Shown in pieces: positions 17,958 through 28,589 of a stretch of DNA of 64,000 nucleotides. The DNA lies in contig WSYJ01000099.1 in NCBI GenBank assembly GCA_020186115.1, positions 682,001 through 746,000 on the forward strand, read 5' to 3'. A model generated the notes under the pieces. It was not told the origin of the DNA and searched no databases. It worked only from the letters and a program-made list of their open reading frames with translations. Position numbers and translations under genes: made by a program. Position 1 is the stretch's first letter. The number at the start of each line of letters is the position of its first letter. Origin of the DNA: Histomonas meleagridis. Lineage: Eukaryota; Parabasalia; Tritrichomonadida; Dientamoebidae.

Positions 17958-19036
17958 AGTACTATCCTACAACCGTGGGGAATTTGAATATTACCTCAAT
18001 TCGTTTTTTGAAAAAATATTATAATTAAATTTCATTTTGAATAATTTACAATTTTCGTAATGTTCTTTCGAATGTAAATAATATTCGGCAAAAATGGGGT
18101 GGAATGAATGTTGTAATATTTCATTTTCTGTGTTTTGATTCTTTTTGTTTTATTTCAATTCTCACTTATATGTGCTAATTCTCATTTATATGTGTTTTTT
18201 TTTCATTATTTTATGTACCAACATTTGCTCAAATCATTCAAATATAATTTGGCAAATATATTATTTGAACGACTTTCATTTGATATAGATAATATATATT
18301 GAACATGAGGTTTAGTTAAAGATGAATTCAAAATTATTCTCATATCAGAAATGGAACTCATATGATTAATTAGATACAAAAAGTTCACAAATCAATGTTT
18401 ACATTATTATTTCAATGAGCAATTGATTTAATTATTTCCATCCAACCTCCACATAACATCGTATATTTTTTTTCTTTTATTTTAATTGCTCTGATCGTCG
18501 TAAATATTAAATTTTATGAAATTTCGAACTAATAAGACATAATTAATATGTAGAACATGACAATTCATAAAAATTTATATGCAAAGCAATTGATATTATT
18601 GATCAATATATAAAATATTAATTAAGTCAAAAATGAATTTTTGTGTAACATTGATATAAAATTTGTGTTGTAATACAGAGACGATTAAATATTTTACAAT
18701 ATCCTAATTCTTGATCGTAATTTAGTTTAATATATAATAATTGTTTCTTATTTATTTTAATTAATGCAATGTATGATGTATGCAATATCGATAACTTGCT
18801 ATTTAATAATATCTGTTTCAGCATCTTTGCCAAATTTTATTTTTGTTCGTAAAACATGGCCAAAATCGTAAATTATTCAAAATGAAATTGAATTATAATA
18901 TTATTTCAGAAAACAAATTGAGAGCCAATTTTTGAATGCAAATTACATTTTATTCGAATTCTCTATTATGATTGAATGAAGTCTCCACTTTTTGAATACT
19001 ACTCATTCAATTTTCCCACGATTGTAGGACAGTACT
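17958..19036. mobile_element. non-autonomous element with long imperfect terminal inverted repeats
   Basis: Left end AGTACTATCCTACAACCGTG and, reversed, right end AGTACTGTCCTACAATCGTG match, and the similarity continues inwards about 140 bp (AATATTATAATTAAATTTCA against AATATTATAATTCAATTTCA, then TTTGAATAATTTAC in both). The right arm holds about 80 bp absent from the left arm. The interior has no transposase, only short AT-rich DNA with a small tandem ATTCTCATTTATATGTG pair. AGTACT at the tips is itself palindromic, so it cannot be assigned to TIR or target duplication. It begins just outside the 5' end of the retroelement. Confidence 0.65.
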
Positions 19037-19327
19037 TTCGACTGGAACAAAGTGTCTTTCATTATTAAGATTAAAGGTGAATTTGTAGGGTTTCGTAAGT
19101 AAGAAGTTGGAGAATTCTTATAGTTGGATGACTGCATTTTTAACAAATTCCTGCAGATACGCACTTTTTCCTAACGATGAAATGTAATAGTCGATAAAAA
19201 GTGAAGTTAATAAATTTGAGAGATCTTGCAGATGGTGGTCGACTAAATTCTCAAAATGAAACTCAAAATTGACTAGGTCCGTTCGGACGTTGGGTTGTCG
19301 AACTGACGAAAAGTCAGGAATAAGGGT
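19037..19327. other. intergenic stretch without a visible feature
   Basis: This stretch lies between the inverted-repeat element and the gene relic. GC content is slightly higher than its surroundings (TTCGGACGTTGGGTTGTCGA at 19281-19300), which may be the extended 3' flank of the relic. I recognise nothing else. Confidence 0.35.
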
Positions 19328-19657
19328 CTAAAAGAAGTCCAGGGAGACCGGTTTTGTTATTGGTTTCATTAATATGTTATCCCATAGTTCAAACGGAAAG
19401 ATCAACAGTGAAATGGGAAGGACATGTTCACTGAGATCATATTTGGTGATGCTCAGATTTTCTTCAATATTTTGTAAAAAATTAATATCTATCTTGTTTT
19501 GTGTTGTAAGGTGGTGTCGTGCGTAGTTTCTGAGCTGTTCTGGATGGGTGTCTTCCGGTCGATATGCAATTTGTAAAATGAAAGTTTTGAATTGAAATAC
19601 AAGATTAGTACCATTGTGATCTACTCCAGGTAAACTTTCTAAATCTGCAACCTGGGG
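19328..19657 (-). pseudogene. unidentified gene relic, copy B
   Basis: A 109-codon minus-strand frame lies between TAA (19658-19660) and TAG (19328-19330) with no ATG: VADLESLPGVDHNGTNLVFQ, FKTFILQIAYRPEDTHPEQL, IEENLSITKYDLSEHVLPIS and LLIFPFELWDNILMKPITKP. Copy A (12478-13756) keeps much of the same protein sequence with mostly conservative changes, so this was once a real protein family. It resembles nothing I recognise. It stops 36 bp short of the tRNA-Ile 3' end, and this whole block including the tRNA tip was duplicated. Confidence 0.6.
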
Positions 19658-19692
19658 TTAAAATAAGCTCGATTTAAAAAATGGAAAAAACA

Positions 19693-19765
19693 TGGTCCCG
19701 CAGGGACTTGAACCCTAGACCTTTGCGTTATCAGCACAACGCTCTACCGACTGAGCTACGAGACC
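19693..19765 (-). tRNA. tRNA-Ile (GAT)
   Basis: The minus strand gives a good 73-nt cloverleaf: acceptor GGTCTCG/CGGGACC, D-arm GCTC/GAGC, anticodon stem-loop TTGTG-CTGATAA-CGCAA, variable AGGTC, T-arm TAGGG-TTCAAGT-CCCTG, discriminator A, then a T6 terminator. The anticodon is GAT with U33 and A37, reading ATC/ATT (isoleucine). Most eukaryotic cytosolic tRNA-Ile genes have AAT (inosine) instead, so G34 is noteworthy. The sequence is otherwise a normal eukaryotic tRNA with internal A/B-box positions. Confidence 0.92.
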
Positions 19766-20736
19766 TTCATGATTTCTTTAAAAATCTAATAGAATAATTC
19801 ATATTAAGAAATTACCTGATTTCTTAAATAATTAAACACATAATTTTCTTAATTGATATTCTCAAAAAATGGCTGGAGTGGATAAAATAAACGGTTTAAT
19901 CGATATTCATAATATCCTGATAAATATTTATCGATATTATCCTGATAAAAAAAGTGACAATACTCATTCAAAATTAATATATCGTTATGAACGATAGTAT
20001 TTAAAATTTCATCATAAAAATAAAAATATCTCGTGAAAATGGATATATATTTATGCTAAATCAAAATGATAGTAATTACAATTTAAGGGGTTATATTTTC
20101 TATCTTATTCAAATGGTATATTTATAAAATTGATTTTCAAAAATTTAGGAGCATTAATGAGAATGCTATCAAGATAAAGTAGTCTAATTGTGATTACACA
20201 TTTAGTGCATTTGCGATTAATAATCAATTTCAAACATCGCGAAACTCCACATTTTTTCAAAAAGTGGTATCGGTCGGTAGTAATAGCACTTGTTACTTTC
20301 TAAAACATCTACTTTTTGATTATTTCATTGGAATAATTATCGCTTTGCTCAAAACGTACTTTGACATAATGCTAATATTGCAAATTTTATATAATGAAAT
20401 CAAATGCGATTATCAGCCCCCATATAAAACGATTTAAATTTATATAAATTTAGTCAAATAAAATTGCATTTAATTTAATTTTCCAATTTATATATTCTTA
20501 ATGCATTTTGAGTTCTACTTATAGTGTTTTAATGCTTGTTTATTTCGGTATTAAAAGTTTAAACTAAGTTTCGAAAAAAATATATCAATTATCATTCTCA
20601 ATAAATTTTAGTATTATGCATAATTATATTCTAGATATTATTGTATCTGATAAAATTTTAAATTTACATTTCAACTCACTAAAAAACAGATTTAAATTGG
20701 CACATAAATCAATTTTTTCCAGTTAATTATAAACAT
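19766..20736. other. 971-bp gap without a visible gene
   Basis: This is very AT-rich. A short direct repetition (ATCGATATTCATAATATCCTG and ATCGATATTATCCTG near 19896-19951) and an AACGGTTT motif (19889-19896) are present. I see no reading frame with coding character. Confidence 0.5.
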
Positions 20737-21828
20737 TTATTGTTTATACGGCTGATTATTTTGTGGCCTTTTTTGTGCATATCTTTTCTTATACTCAGCC
20801 GCCTTTAAGTAGTCTGATGCAGTATCAGAAACCCAAGGCTCCAAAAAGAAGAACGACGAATTTGCGATTTCGTCTGTTGGTGTTTGGCGCGCTTCTTCGA
20901 GCACCATTTCCTCTACGAACGGAAGCGGCTCCTTTACGAACTCATCGAGTGCAATTAACTGTCGCTTCGAACTTATTGACGCTTCAAGAAATTCGCGGAT
21001 TGGCGCAGGAGGAACTTTTGATGGGATAAATTGCGAGTCAATTGTCGAAAGAACAGGAGCTTGAATAGAGAACGAACGGGAGCTTTGGATATTATCGAGA
21101 GTGAAGTGAAAGTCATCAATAGGATGAAAATTTTGCGAAATTATGTCACTTAATGATGTTATGTGAAATGTGTCAAGACCAGAAAGTGACTTTAATATGT
21201 TATCACATTTAACTTCTCCGTTGGAAAATAGATTTTTAGAGTCAATATGCGAAAGTACTTTTTGTGATATCACAGATGAGATACTGTATGGTGAACCAAC
21301 AATCTTTTGGAGAGGAGATGATAGTTTGAGTAAAGGACACTTCCAGCAGCATTTAACATTAACTGTTTGATTTTCAGCGGATTCAAAAGTTGCTCGAATT
21401 GAATCAGTTGCTTGATCAGTTCCATTATATTGGAATAAATGCGTGCCAACATCAACAGTAACTTCTGAAAAAACATCGCTTATATTAATTGGTGATGTAT
21501 TGAATTGAAATTCTATTTGATTAATATCTTTTGAGTATGTTTGCAGAGATGTATTCAATTCTATTTTTTGCATTTTAATGTAGATAGGTAATGAAGCCAA
21601 TTGATCATTATCCATTAATGGCTGTAACTTTATATAATGTGATAATTGGTCATCTAATGTAAGAAGTCTACGAATAACACTTTCATATTTCTTTATTTCT
21701 TCGATAAACTCTGGATCATCTTGAGGCCATTCTGTCTTGAAAAGTTCGTGAAAAAGAGAAGAAACCGAAGGCGGTCTAATCATCAAAAGTGCTGAAGACG
21801 TTAAAAAGCAAAAAGTGCCGAATACCAT
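20737..21828 (-). CDS. unidentified 363-residue protein
   Basis: I do not recognise the family. The first 17 residues (MVFGTFCFLTSSALLMI) are hydrophobic and could be a signal peptide or a short anchor. Helical segments follow (about 35-80), then a Ser/Thr-rich central region with several N-x-S/T sites and paired cysteines (KCCWKCPLL, about 160). A Pro/Glu-rich part contains EFLEASISS and EEMVLEEARQTP, and the basic C-terminus ends in YKKRYAQKRPQNNQPYKQ. Base composition and codon use resemble neighbouring housekeeping genes and the frame is long and clean, so it is probably real. Location in the secretory pathway is possible but unproven. Confidence 0.6.
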   Translation of the reverse strand: MVFGTFCFLTSSALLMIRPPSVSSLFHELFKTEWPQDDPEFIEEIKKYESVIRRLLTLDDQLSHYIKLQPLMDNDQLASLPIYIKMQKIELNTSLQTYSKDINQIEFQFNTSPINISDVFSEVTVDVGTHLFQYNGTDQATDSIRATFESAENQTVNVKCCWKCPLLKLSSPLQKIVGSPYSISSVISQKVLSHIDSKNLFSNGEVKCDNILKSLSGLDTFHITSLSDIISQNFHPIDDFHFTLDNIQSSRSFSIQAPVLSTIDSQFIPSKVPPAPIREFLEASISSKRQLIALDEFVKEPLPFVEEMVLEEARQTPTDEIANSSFFFLEPWVSDTASDYLKAAEYKKRYAQKRPQNNQPYKQ

Positions 21829-22387
21829 AACTTTTTCAAAAACAATTGTTATCGTTGAATTAAAATTCTGAATGTATCGTTCTATCGTGCTTTCCTTCTG
21901 CAGAACATTTCATGGATGATGTTATTGATAAAAATCCCAAATACACTCAGTGCACATTATTTGATCAAAAAGGCATATATTTACGCATATTTACAAATGT
22001 ATACTTTGATTTTTAATTGGCATAAGAACTATGAAAATAAATTTTAATCGATGAATCTTAAATTATATGTGGAACTCAAAGATGCCTTTGTCGAAAATTA
22101 AATAAGATTTAACTTTGATATTTTGACTTAATGCATTATTTTTTTAATGCATGGTCATCGATGGTAGCTTCTTTTTGATGTATTTTTTATCAATGAAAAG
22201 AAACTTTTAGAGCAGAACCTCCAAAATGTTTGTGTTGAAGCCGTTTAAAAAAAGTCTATGCCAAATAACATTTCACAAATGTTCAAGCTAAAAAGAGTTC
22301 ATATCGAAACTGTTTGATAAAAAAAGATGAAATTGTTGAAATTACATAATTGTTTAGAAAATTTTGTTTAAAACAAAATAGCCATAT
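21829..22387. other. 559-bp intergenic region
   Basis: This lies upstream of the 20737 gene and downstream of the BspA-like gene. It contains GCCGTTTAAA at 22242-22251, matching the promoter-type motif but not next to any start. Nothing else is seen. Confidence 0.4.
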
Positions 22388-25300
22388 TTAAATATTGTCA
22401 ACATAATCATTTTCCTTGAAATCTATTGCGAAAGGATCCTCATCTATACCAGACAAGTTCATCACATTTCTCATTGAGATATTATTCTCAATTGTTTCTT
22501 CTTCATTTACACTTTCAACAATACTTTGTTTCTTAATTTTCTTCTTAGAACGGACAAGTATTATTACGATTATTGTAATAATTAAAATTACTACGATACA
22601 AACGCAAACGGCTATAATAATAGTTTGATTATCTGATTTATTTTGATTATTATTTATGTAATCTTTTTTGATAATTGTATAAAACCCTGTGTAATACGAA
22701 AAATAAGATGAGTATTCGATAACTGAATATACATAATAAATAAATCCAGTTTCGAAATATGAATATGATGATCCGAATAAAGAAAGAATAAAAGTGTTTT
22801 TAAATTCAGTTTTATGAATAATTGTTTGTGTAATTGATTCTGTAAATACTATTGTATGAATATATGTTTCACCAAATTTTCTTGAAGGTGAAAACGTATT
22901 TGAATTTGTGAGTATATTTGTAAATGTTTCTAAAATTTGTTTTGATGATGTAAATGTATTTGATCTGGTGAATGTGTTGGACTCAGTAAATGAATTTGAT
23001 TTTGTAAAAGTTTTTGATTTCGTAAAAGAATTAGATTTTGTGAATATATTAGATTTAGTAAATGCTTTTGATTTAGTAAATGTATTTGATTTAGTAAAAA
23101 TTTTAGATTTAGTAAATGTATTTGATTGTGTAAATGAATTTGAAAATGTTTGCGATTGCGTAAATGTATCAGTAAAAGTATGTGTCGGCCATGGATATTG
23201 ATTACATTCAGAAACGGAAGAACCCGGAGATACATTAAGTGTACCAAATGTTGTATCTTGATATAAATCTGATGTCATAACATATGCTGCTGGCACACCA
23301 TCAAAAGCGCTTGAATGTATTGATGGTGATTCATAACCGGTAAAATAAATACATTTTAAGCATCTGCAATCTTCAAAAGCATTCATTCCAATTGATTTGA
23401 CATTTTTTCCTATAATAATTGTATCTAAATTAGAACATGAAGAAAATAGAGAACCTCCAATTGAATTTAAACTTTCACCAATAATAACTTTCTCTAAATT
23501 AATGCATAAGGAGAATGCAGCATTCCCAATAATATTAACAGAATCTGGAATTATAATATTTGTTAATGATGAACATTCACGAAATGTACTCGTTCCTATT
23601 GATTCCAAATTTTCGTTAAAAATAATATTAGTTAAATTAGAGCATGAATTGAATCCATAATTGCCAATTGTCTTAAGTTTATTTGGGATTGTGATATTAA
23701 TTAATGAAAAACAATCATAAAATGCATTATTTTCGATTGAATTTACATCATCTCCTATGACAACATTTTTCAAATTATAACAACTTTGAAACGCACTCTT
23801 TTTAATTGATGTTACTGAATTTGGGATTGTGATATTTATTAGTGATGAACATGAACGAAATGCTTCAATTGGAATTGAAGTTATCAAATTTGGAATTTTT
23901 ATATTTACTAATGATGAACAAGATTGAAATATATAATTTCCAAAAGAATTTACATTTGGACCAAATATAACAGTTTCCAATTTAGAACATTGACTAAATA
24001 CATATGAATCAAATGAAGTAACTGAATCTGGAAAAGTTATATTTACTAATGATGAACATCCAACAAATGCTCGTATTTTAATTGAAGTTACTTTTTCTCC
24101 AATTATAACTGTTGTTAAATTAGAACATGAATCAAATAATTGACTTTCGATTGAAGTTATTAAATATGGTATTGTAATATTTTTTAATGATGTACACATT
24201 CTAAATACTGCACTTCCAATTGTTTTAACCGAATTGGGAATTTCAATATTTATCAATGATGCGCAAAAATTAAAAGTATATTTTCCAAAATATGTTAGAT
24301 TTTTGCTTAATATTACAGTTTCTAGTTTAGAACATGAATGAAATACATAATCATCAATTGATGTTACTGTATTCGGTATTGTAATTGTAACAAAAGAACA
24401 TTGTTGAAATGCACGAGATCCAATTGAAATTATATTTCCACTTAAGATAACTTCTGTTAAATTATAACATGAATTGAATAAATCATCGGATATAGAAGTG
24501 ACTAAATTCGGAATTGTGATATTTTGTAATGATAAACAATCAGAAAATGCTTCACTTCCAATTGAAGTAACTGACTCAGGAATTTTAATATTTATCAATG
24601 ATGAACAATATTGAAATGCATTATTAGATATTGTTGTTACATTTCCTTTGATAAGAATTGTTTCCAATTTATTGCAAGAATAAAATGTATATGAACCAAT
24701 TGAAGTTATATTTACTCCAATAATAGCAAATTTTAAATTAGTGCATTGATAAAATAGTTGATACCCAATTGAAGTCACTGAATCAGGAATTGTAAAATTT
24801 AATAATGATGAGCATTGATAAAATGCTTGAATACCAATTGATATTAAATTAATACTAATAATAACTATTTTAAGATTGGAACATGAAGAAAATGTTTGAT
24901 CCTCAATTTTTTTAACTGTATTTGGTATTGTAATATTTATCAAAGATGTACATGAATTAAATGCACTTTTCCCGATTGAATCCAAATTTTTGCCATCGAT
25001 AATGACTTCTATATTTGAACATCCTTGGAATGCAAAATTTCCAATCGAAGTAACCAAATCTGGAATTGTAATATTCCTTAATGATGAACATCCATAAAAT
25101 GTATAATCATTAATTGAAGTTACATTTTTACCAATAATGGCTATTTCCATTTGAGAGCATTGATAAAATGCGCGTTCACCTATTGAAGTAACTAAATCTG
25201 GAATTTCAATATTTGCCAATTTAGAACATTGAGAAAACGTAAAAGCTTCAATTAAAGTTAAACTTTTACTGATAATAAATGTTTCTAAATTTGAACATAG

Positions 25301-27288
25301 ATTAAATGCACTTTTACCAATTGAAGAAACTAAATCTGGAATTATGATACTTATAAAAGAACAACGATAAAATGAATAATCACCAATTGAAGTTACATTT
25401 TTACCAATAGTAACTACTTCTAAATTTAAACATTGATAAAATGCATAATTTCCAATAGAAGTAACTAAATCTGGAATTGTAATATTTATCAATTCAGAAC
25501 ATTGATAAAATGCAGAATCACCAATTGAAGAAACTAAATCTGGAATTGAAATATTTATTAATTTGGAACATTGATAAAATGCAGAATCACCAATTGAAGT
25601 TACACTTTTACCTATGATAGCTACTTCTAAGTTAGAACATCCTTGGAATGCATAATTTCCAATTGAAGTAACTAAATCTGGTATTGTAATATTTATTAAT
25701 TTGGAACATTCATAAAACATATTAATGTCAATTAAAGTTACACTTTTACCTATGATAGCTACTTCCAAATTAGAACATTGATAAAATGCATAATATCCAA
25801 TTGAGGTAACTAAGTCTGGTATTGTAATATTTGTTAATGATGAACATTGATAAAATATTGAATAACCAATTTTTTCTACATTAGGCCCAATAATTGCTAT
25901 TTTGAGATTAGAACATTGATAAAATACATAAGAACCAATTGAAGTTACACTTTTACCTATGATAGCTACTTCTAAATTAGAACATGAATGGAATGCATAA
26001 TTTCCAATTGAAGTAACTAAATCTGGTATTGTAATATTTGTTAATGATGTTGATAAAATGTATAAGATCCAATTTTTGGTACATTTTCTCCAATAATTGC
26101 TATTTTGAGATTAGAACATTGATAAAACATGTAATCACCAATTGAATTAACCAAATCTGGAATTGTAATATTTACTAATTTAGAACATTGATAAAATATA
26201 TAAGATCCAATTGAAGTCACATTTTTACCAATAATAGTTATTTCTAGGTTAGAACATTGATAAAATACATAAGAACCAATGAATTTAACTAAGTCTGGAA
26301 TTGTAATATTCACTAATTTAGAACATTGGTAAAATGCGTAATCCCCAATTGAAGTTACTAAGTCTGGAATTGTAATATTCACTAATTTAGAACATTGGTA
26401 AAATGCGTAATTTCCAATTGAAGTAACTAAATCTGGTATTATAATATTTGTCAATGATGTACAATGATAAAATGCACCATCTCCAATTTTTATAACTGTA
26501 TTCGGTATTTCAAATGATACATCTTTAATTGTTTCTGGATAAAAAATAATTGCTTTATAATCTTTATCGTAAAGAACTTTATTATTTTCAGTAGAAAAAT
26601 AATTATTTTCTTCAGATACTTCAATATATTGAAGTTTAGAGCATCCAATAAATACCAATGTTCCGATTGATGTGACTGAGTTTGGAATTGTAATATTTGT
26701 TAATGATGAACAATTATAAAAAGCACAATCTTCAATTGTTGTAACTGTTTTTGGTATTTCAAATATTGCATTAGATTTCCCTTCTGGATGAGAAATAAGT
26801 TTTGTACAATCTTTATTATAAAGAATTCCTTCATTGCTACAATAATTATTGTTTTCAGTAGACACAGTAATAGTTTTGAGTTTCGAGCAACCAATAAATA
26901 CAGCTTTCCCAATTGAATTTACTGATTTTGGAATATTAAAACTTGTTAGTGATGTACATCCATAAAATGCACAATTTTCAATAGTTGTTATAGTATCTCC
27001 TAAGGTAACTGTATTCAATAAAGGGCATGAACTAAATGCATATTCTCCAATTTTAGTAACAGAATCACTAATTTCAACAGTAAGTAATGAATTCCATGAA
27101 GAAAATGAGCTGCTAGCTAAAACTTCAACTCCTCCATTAATAATGAGGTACTTAGCATTCTTGTATAAGTCCCTTGTTTTATAATAAGTGGATGAAGAAA
27201 TTTCAAGTGTTTTTGTAATTATATTGTATAATTCAAATGAATGAGCAAAAAAAATAATAAATAAAAAGAGTGGAATCTTGTGTTTCAT
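22388..27288 (-). pseudogene. BspA-like leucine-rich-repeat surface protein, broken by a 4-bp deletion
   Basis: ATG 27288 begins a signal peptide (MKHKIPLFLFIIFFAHS). Dozens of treponema-type LRR units follow (F-x-x-C-S-x-L-x-N-I-x-I-P-x-x-V-T-S-I-G). Then come a Thr/Ser spacer of repeated FTKSNTFTKSK units (about 22905-23190), a transmembrane helix (about 22560-22630), a basic stop-transfer RSKKKIKK, and an acidic tail ending DPFAIDFKENDYVDNI. At 26041-26050 the usual repeat wording lacks 4 bp, so the first part ends at TAA there; downstream the frame stays open back past 26000. BspA-like proteins are a huge trichomonad surface family implicated in adhesion. Either this copy is a pseudogene or the deletion is an assembly error. 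The region upstream of ATG 27288 stays open to 27765 but has no signal for extension. Confidence 0.85.
22905..23190 (-). repeat. Phe-Thr-x-Ser stalk repeat
   Basis: About fifteen tandem copies of a 6-residue (18-bp) unit (FTKSNTFTKSKTFTKS and variants) form the extracellular stalk between the LRR domain and the membrane helix of the BspA-like protein. Rich in Ser/Thr, it is a likely O-glycosylation or phosphoglycan site and prone to length change. Confidence 0.8.
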
Positions 27289-28589
27289 TTTGTTTATTTT
27301 AAGATGAAGATGGATGAATTTGACTGAAAATAATTTTGTTTCAGAAAAAATTAAAGAAAAAACAATAAAAAAAGAGATTATTACTATGACAATTATAAGT
27401 GGAAACGAGGGGACATATGAAAACAAATGAACACTATGACCTAGCAATATTGAATATTTGCTTTGAATTACATCATCTGAGAATATTTTTCTGTCAATAG
27501 AAAATCGTATATTAATTCTGAATAAATATTGCTCAATTGCATGAATATTAAATTGAATGTCGTTTGGAAATAAATAAGGTGGATGAGGGTTAGATAAAGA
27601 CTTATTTGATTGTGAATTGATATGAGATATGAAATTTTGTTCGAAAACATCTTTTTTTACGTGTGCCTGAATAAGGCTAGTGTATTTCATATTATGTACA
27701 TTCACAATAAGCAAAATGAATAAAGAGTGCATGCCAATGCAACTTGTTTCTGGAAGATATGACACTATTTGAATTTCAGCGCAAAGGGTTAAAACAATTC
27801 AAAAAGTTATTCAAGTTGTAAACTTTGAAAATTTAATTAAATTAATTAATTTTTGAGTCAATTTGCCAAAATTCGATCAACACAAAATTCAAAGCAATCA
27901 AATTTTCAGTGAACTGTACCGCTTTTGTATACAAAACGACACAATTGAGGGAGCTTTGGCAAAACAACAGCTGTTTTCAGAGAGAAAAACGGTTGATTAT
28001 TAAAACAATGGAAAGGCCTAAACCACTAGAAAAATTCTGTAAATAATTTAGGATTCACTATTCACATATTCCTGCGAGAGAACAGTCGTATACTTGTGGA
28101 TGTTTCTCATGAGAATCAATTTTGTAAATCTTCAAAAATCAAATGAAAATACAAACAAAAAAGTCAGATAAAAAACTCTTCCTTTCGAGGGACAAATTGA
28201 TTTTTTACGTGAATCATTTATGACGTCAGTGGTTTCAGCATTAATTGAATAAACTTTGTTTCAGTCTTTTACAATTTCATTTTTATATCTGGATAGTCTG
28301 CTGGCATTTAGGCTTGGAGTAACCATTTTTTCAATGAATCTTTTGATACTTTTGACTTCAATTTAATTTGAAATATCGAAAATTAAATAGGGTTTTCACA
28401 TACCTTCTGAATAAAATTTCATGCGCTAACCTTCAAAGTAAAATGATTTGGCATTATATTTAAGTGTTTTACATAATAATCATGCTATCTTTTATAAAAG
28501 ATAAAAATGAACGCATTATCGAAAAGTGACGTTGGTACTTTGAACTTTTAGAGTACTTTACATGTAAAAAGCTTTTTTGTAAAACTACC
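27289..28589. other. 1.3-kb intergenic region
   Basis: Between the divergent BspA-like and Sec6 genes I see no credible gene. An open stretch 27289-27765 on the minus strand is merely the upstream extension of the BspA frame; it contains two hydrophobic segments (PLIIVIVIISFFIVFSLIF) but no support as coding. GTGACGTTGGTAC (28527-28539) about 60 bp before the Sec6 ATG could be a promoter element. Confidence 0.4.

Noticed and set aside
22908-23201. Plus-strand 97-codon frame rich in D-F-V-N (antisense of the stalk repeat)
   Set aside because: It is the mirror of the FTKS-coding repeat in the BspA-like gene.
27289-27765. N-terminal extension of the BspA-like protein to 27765
   Set aside because: A proper signal peptide starts at ATG 27288; the upstream part has no family similarity and would bury it.
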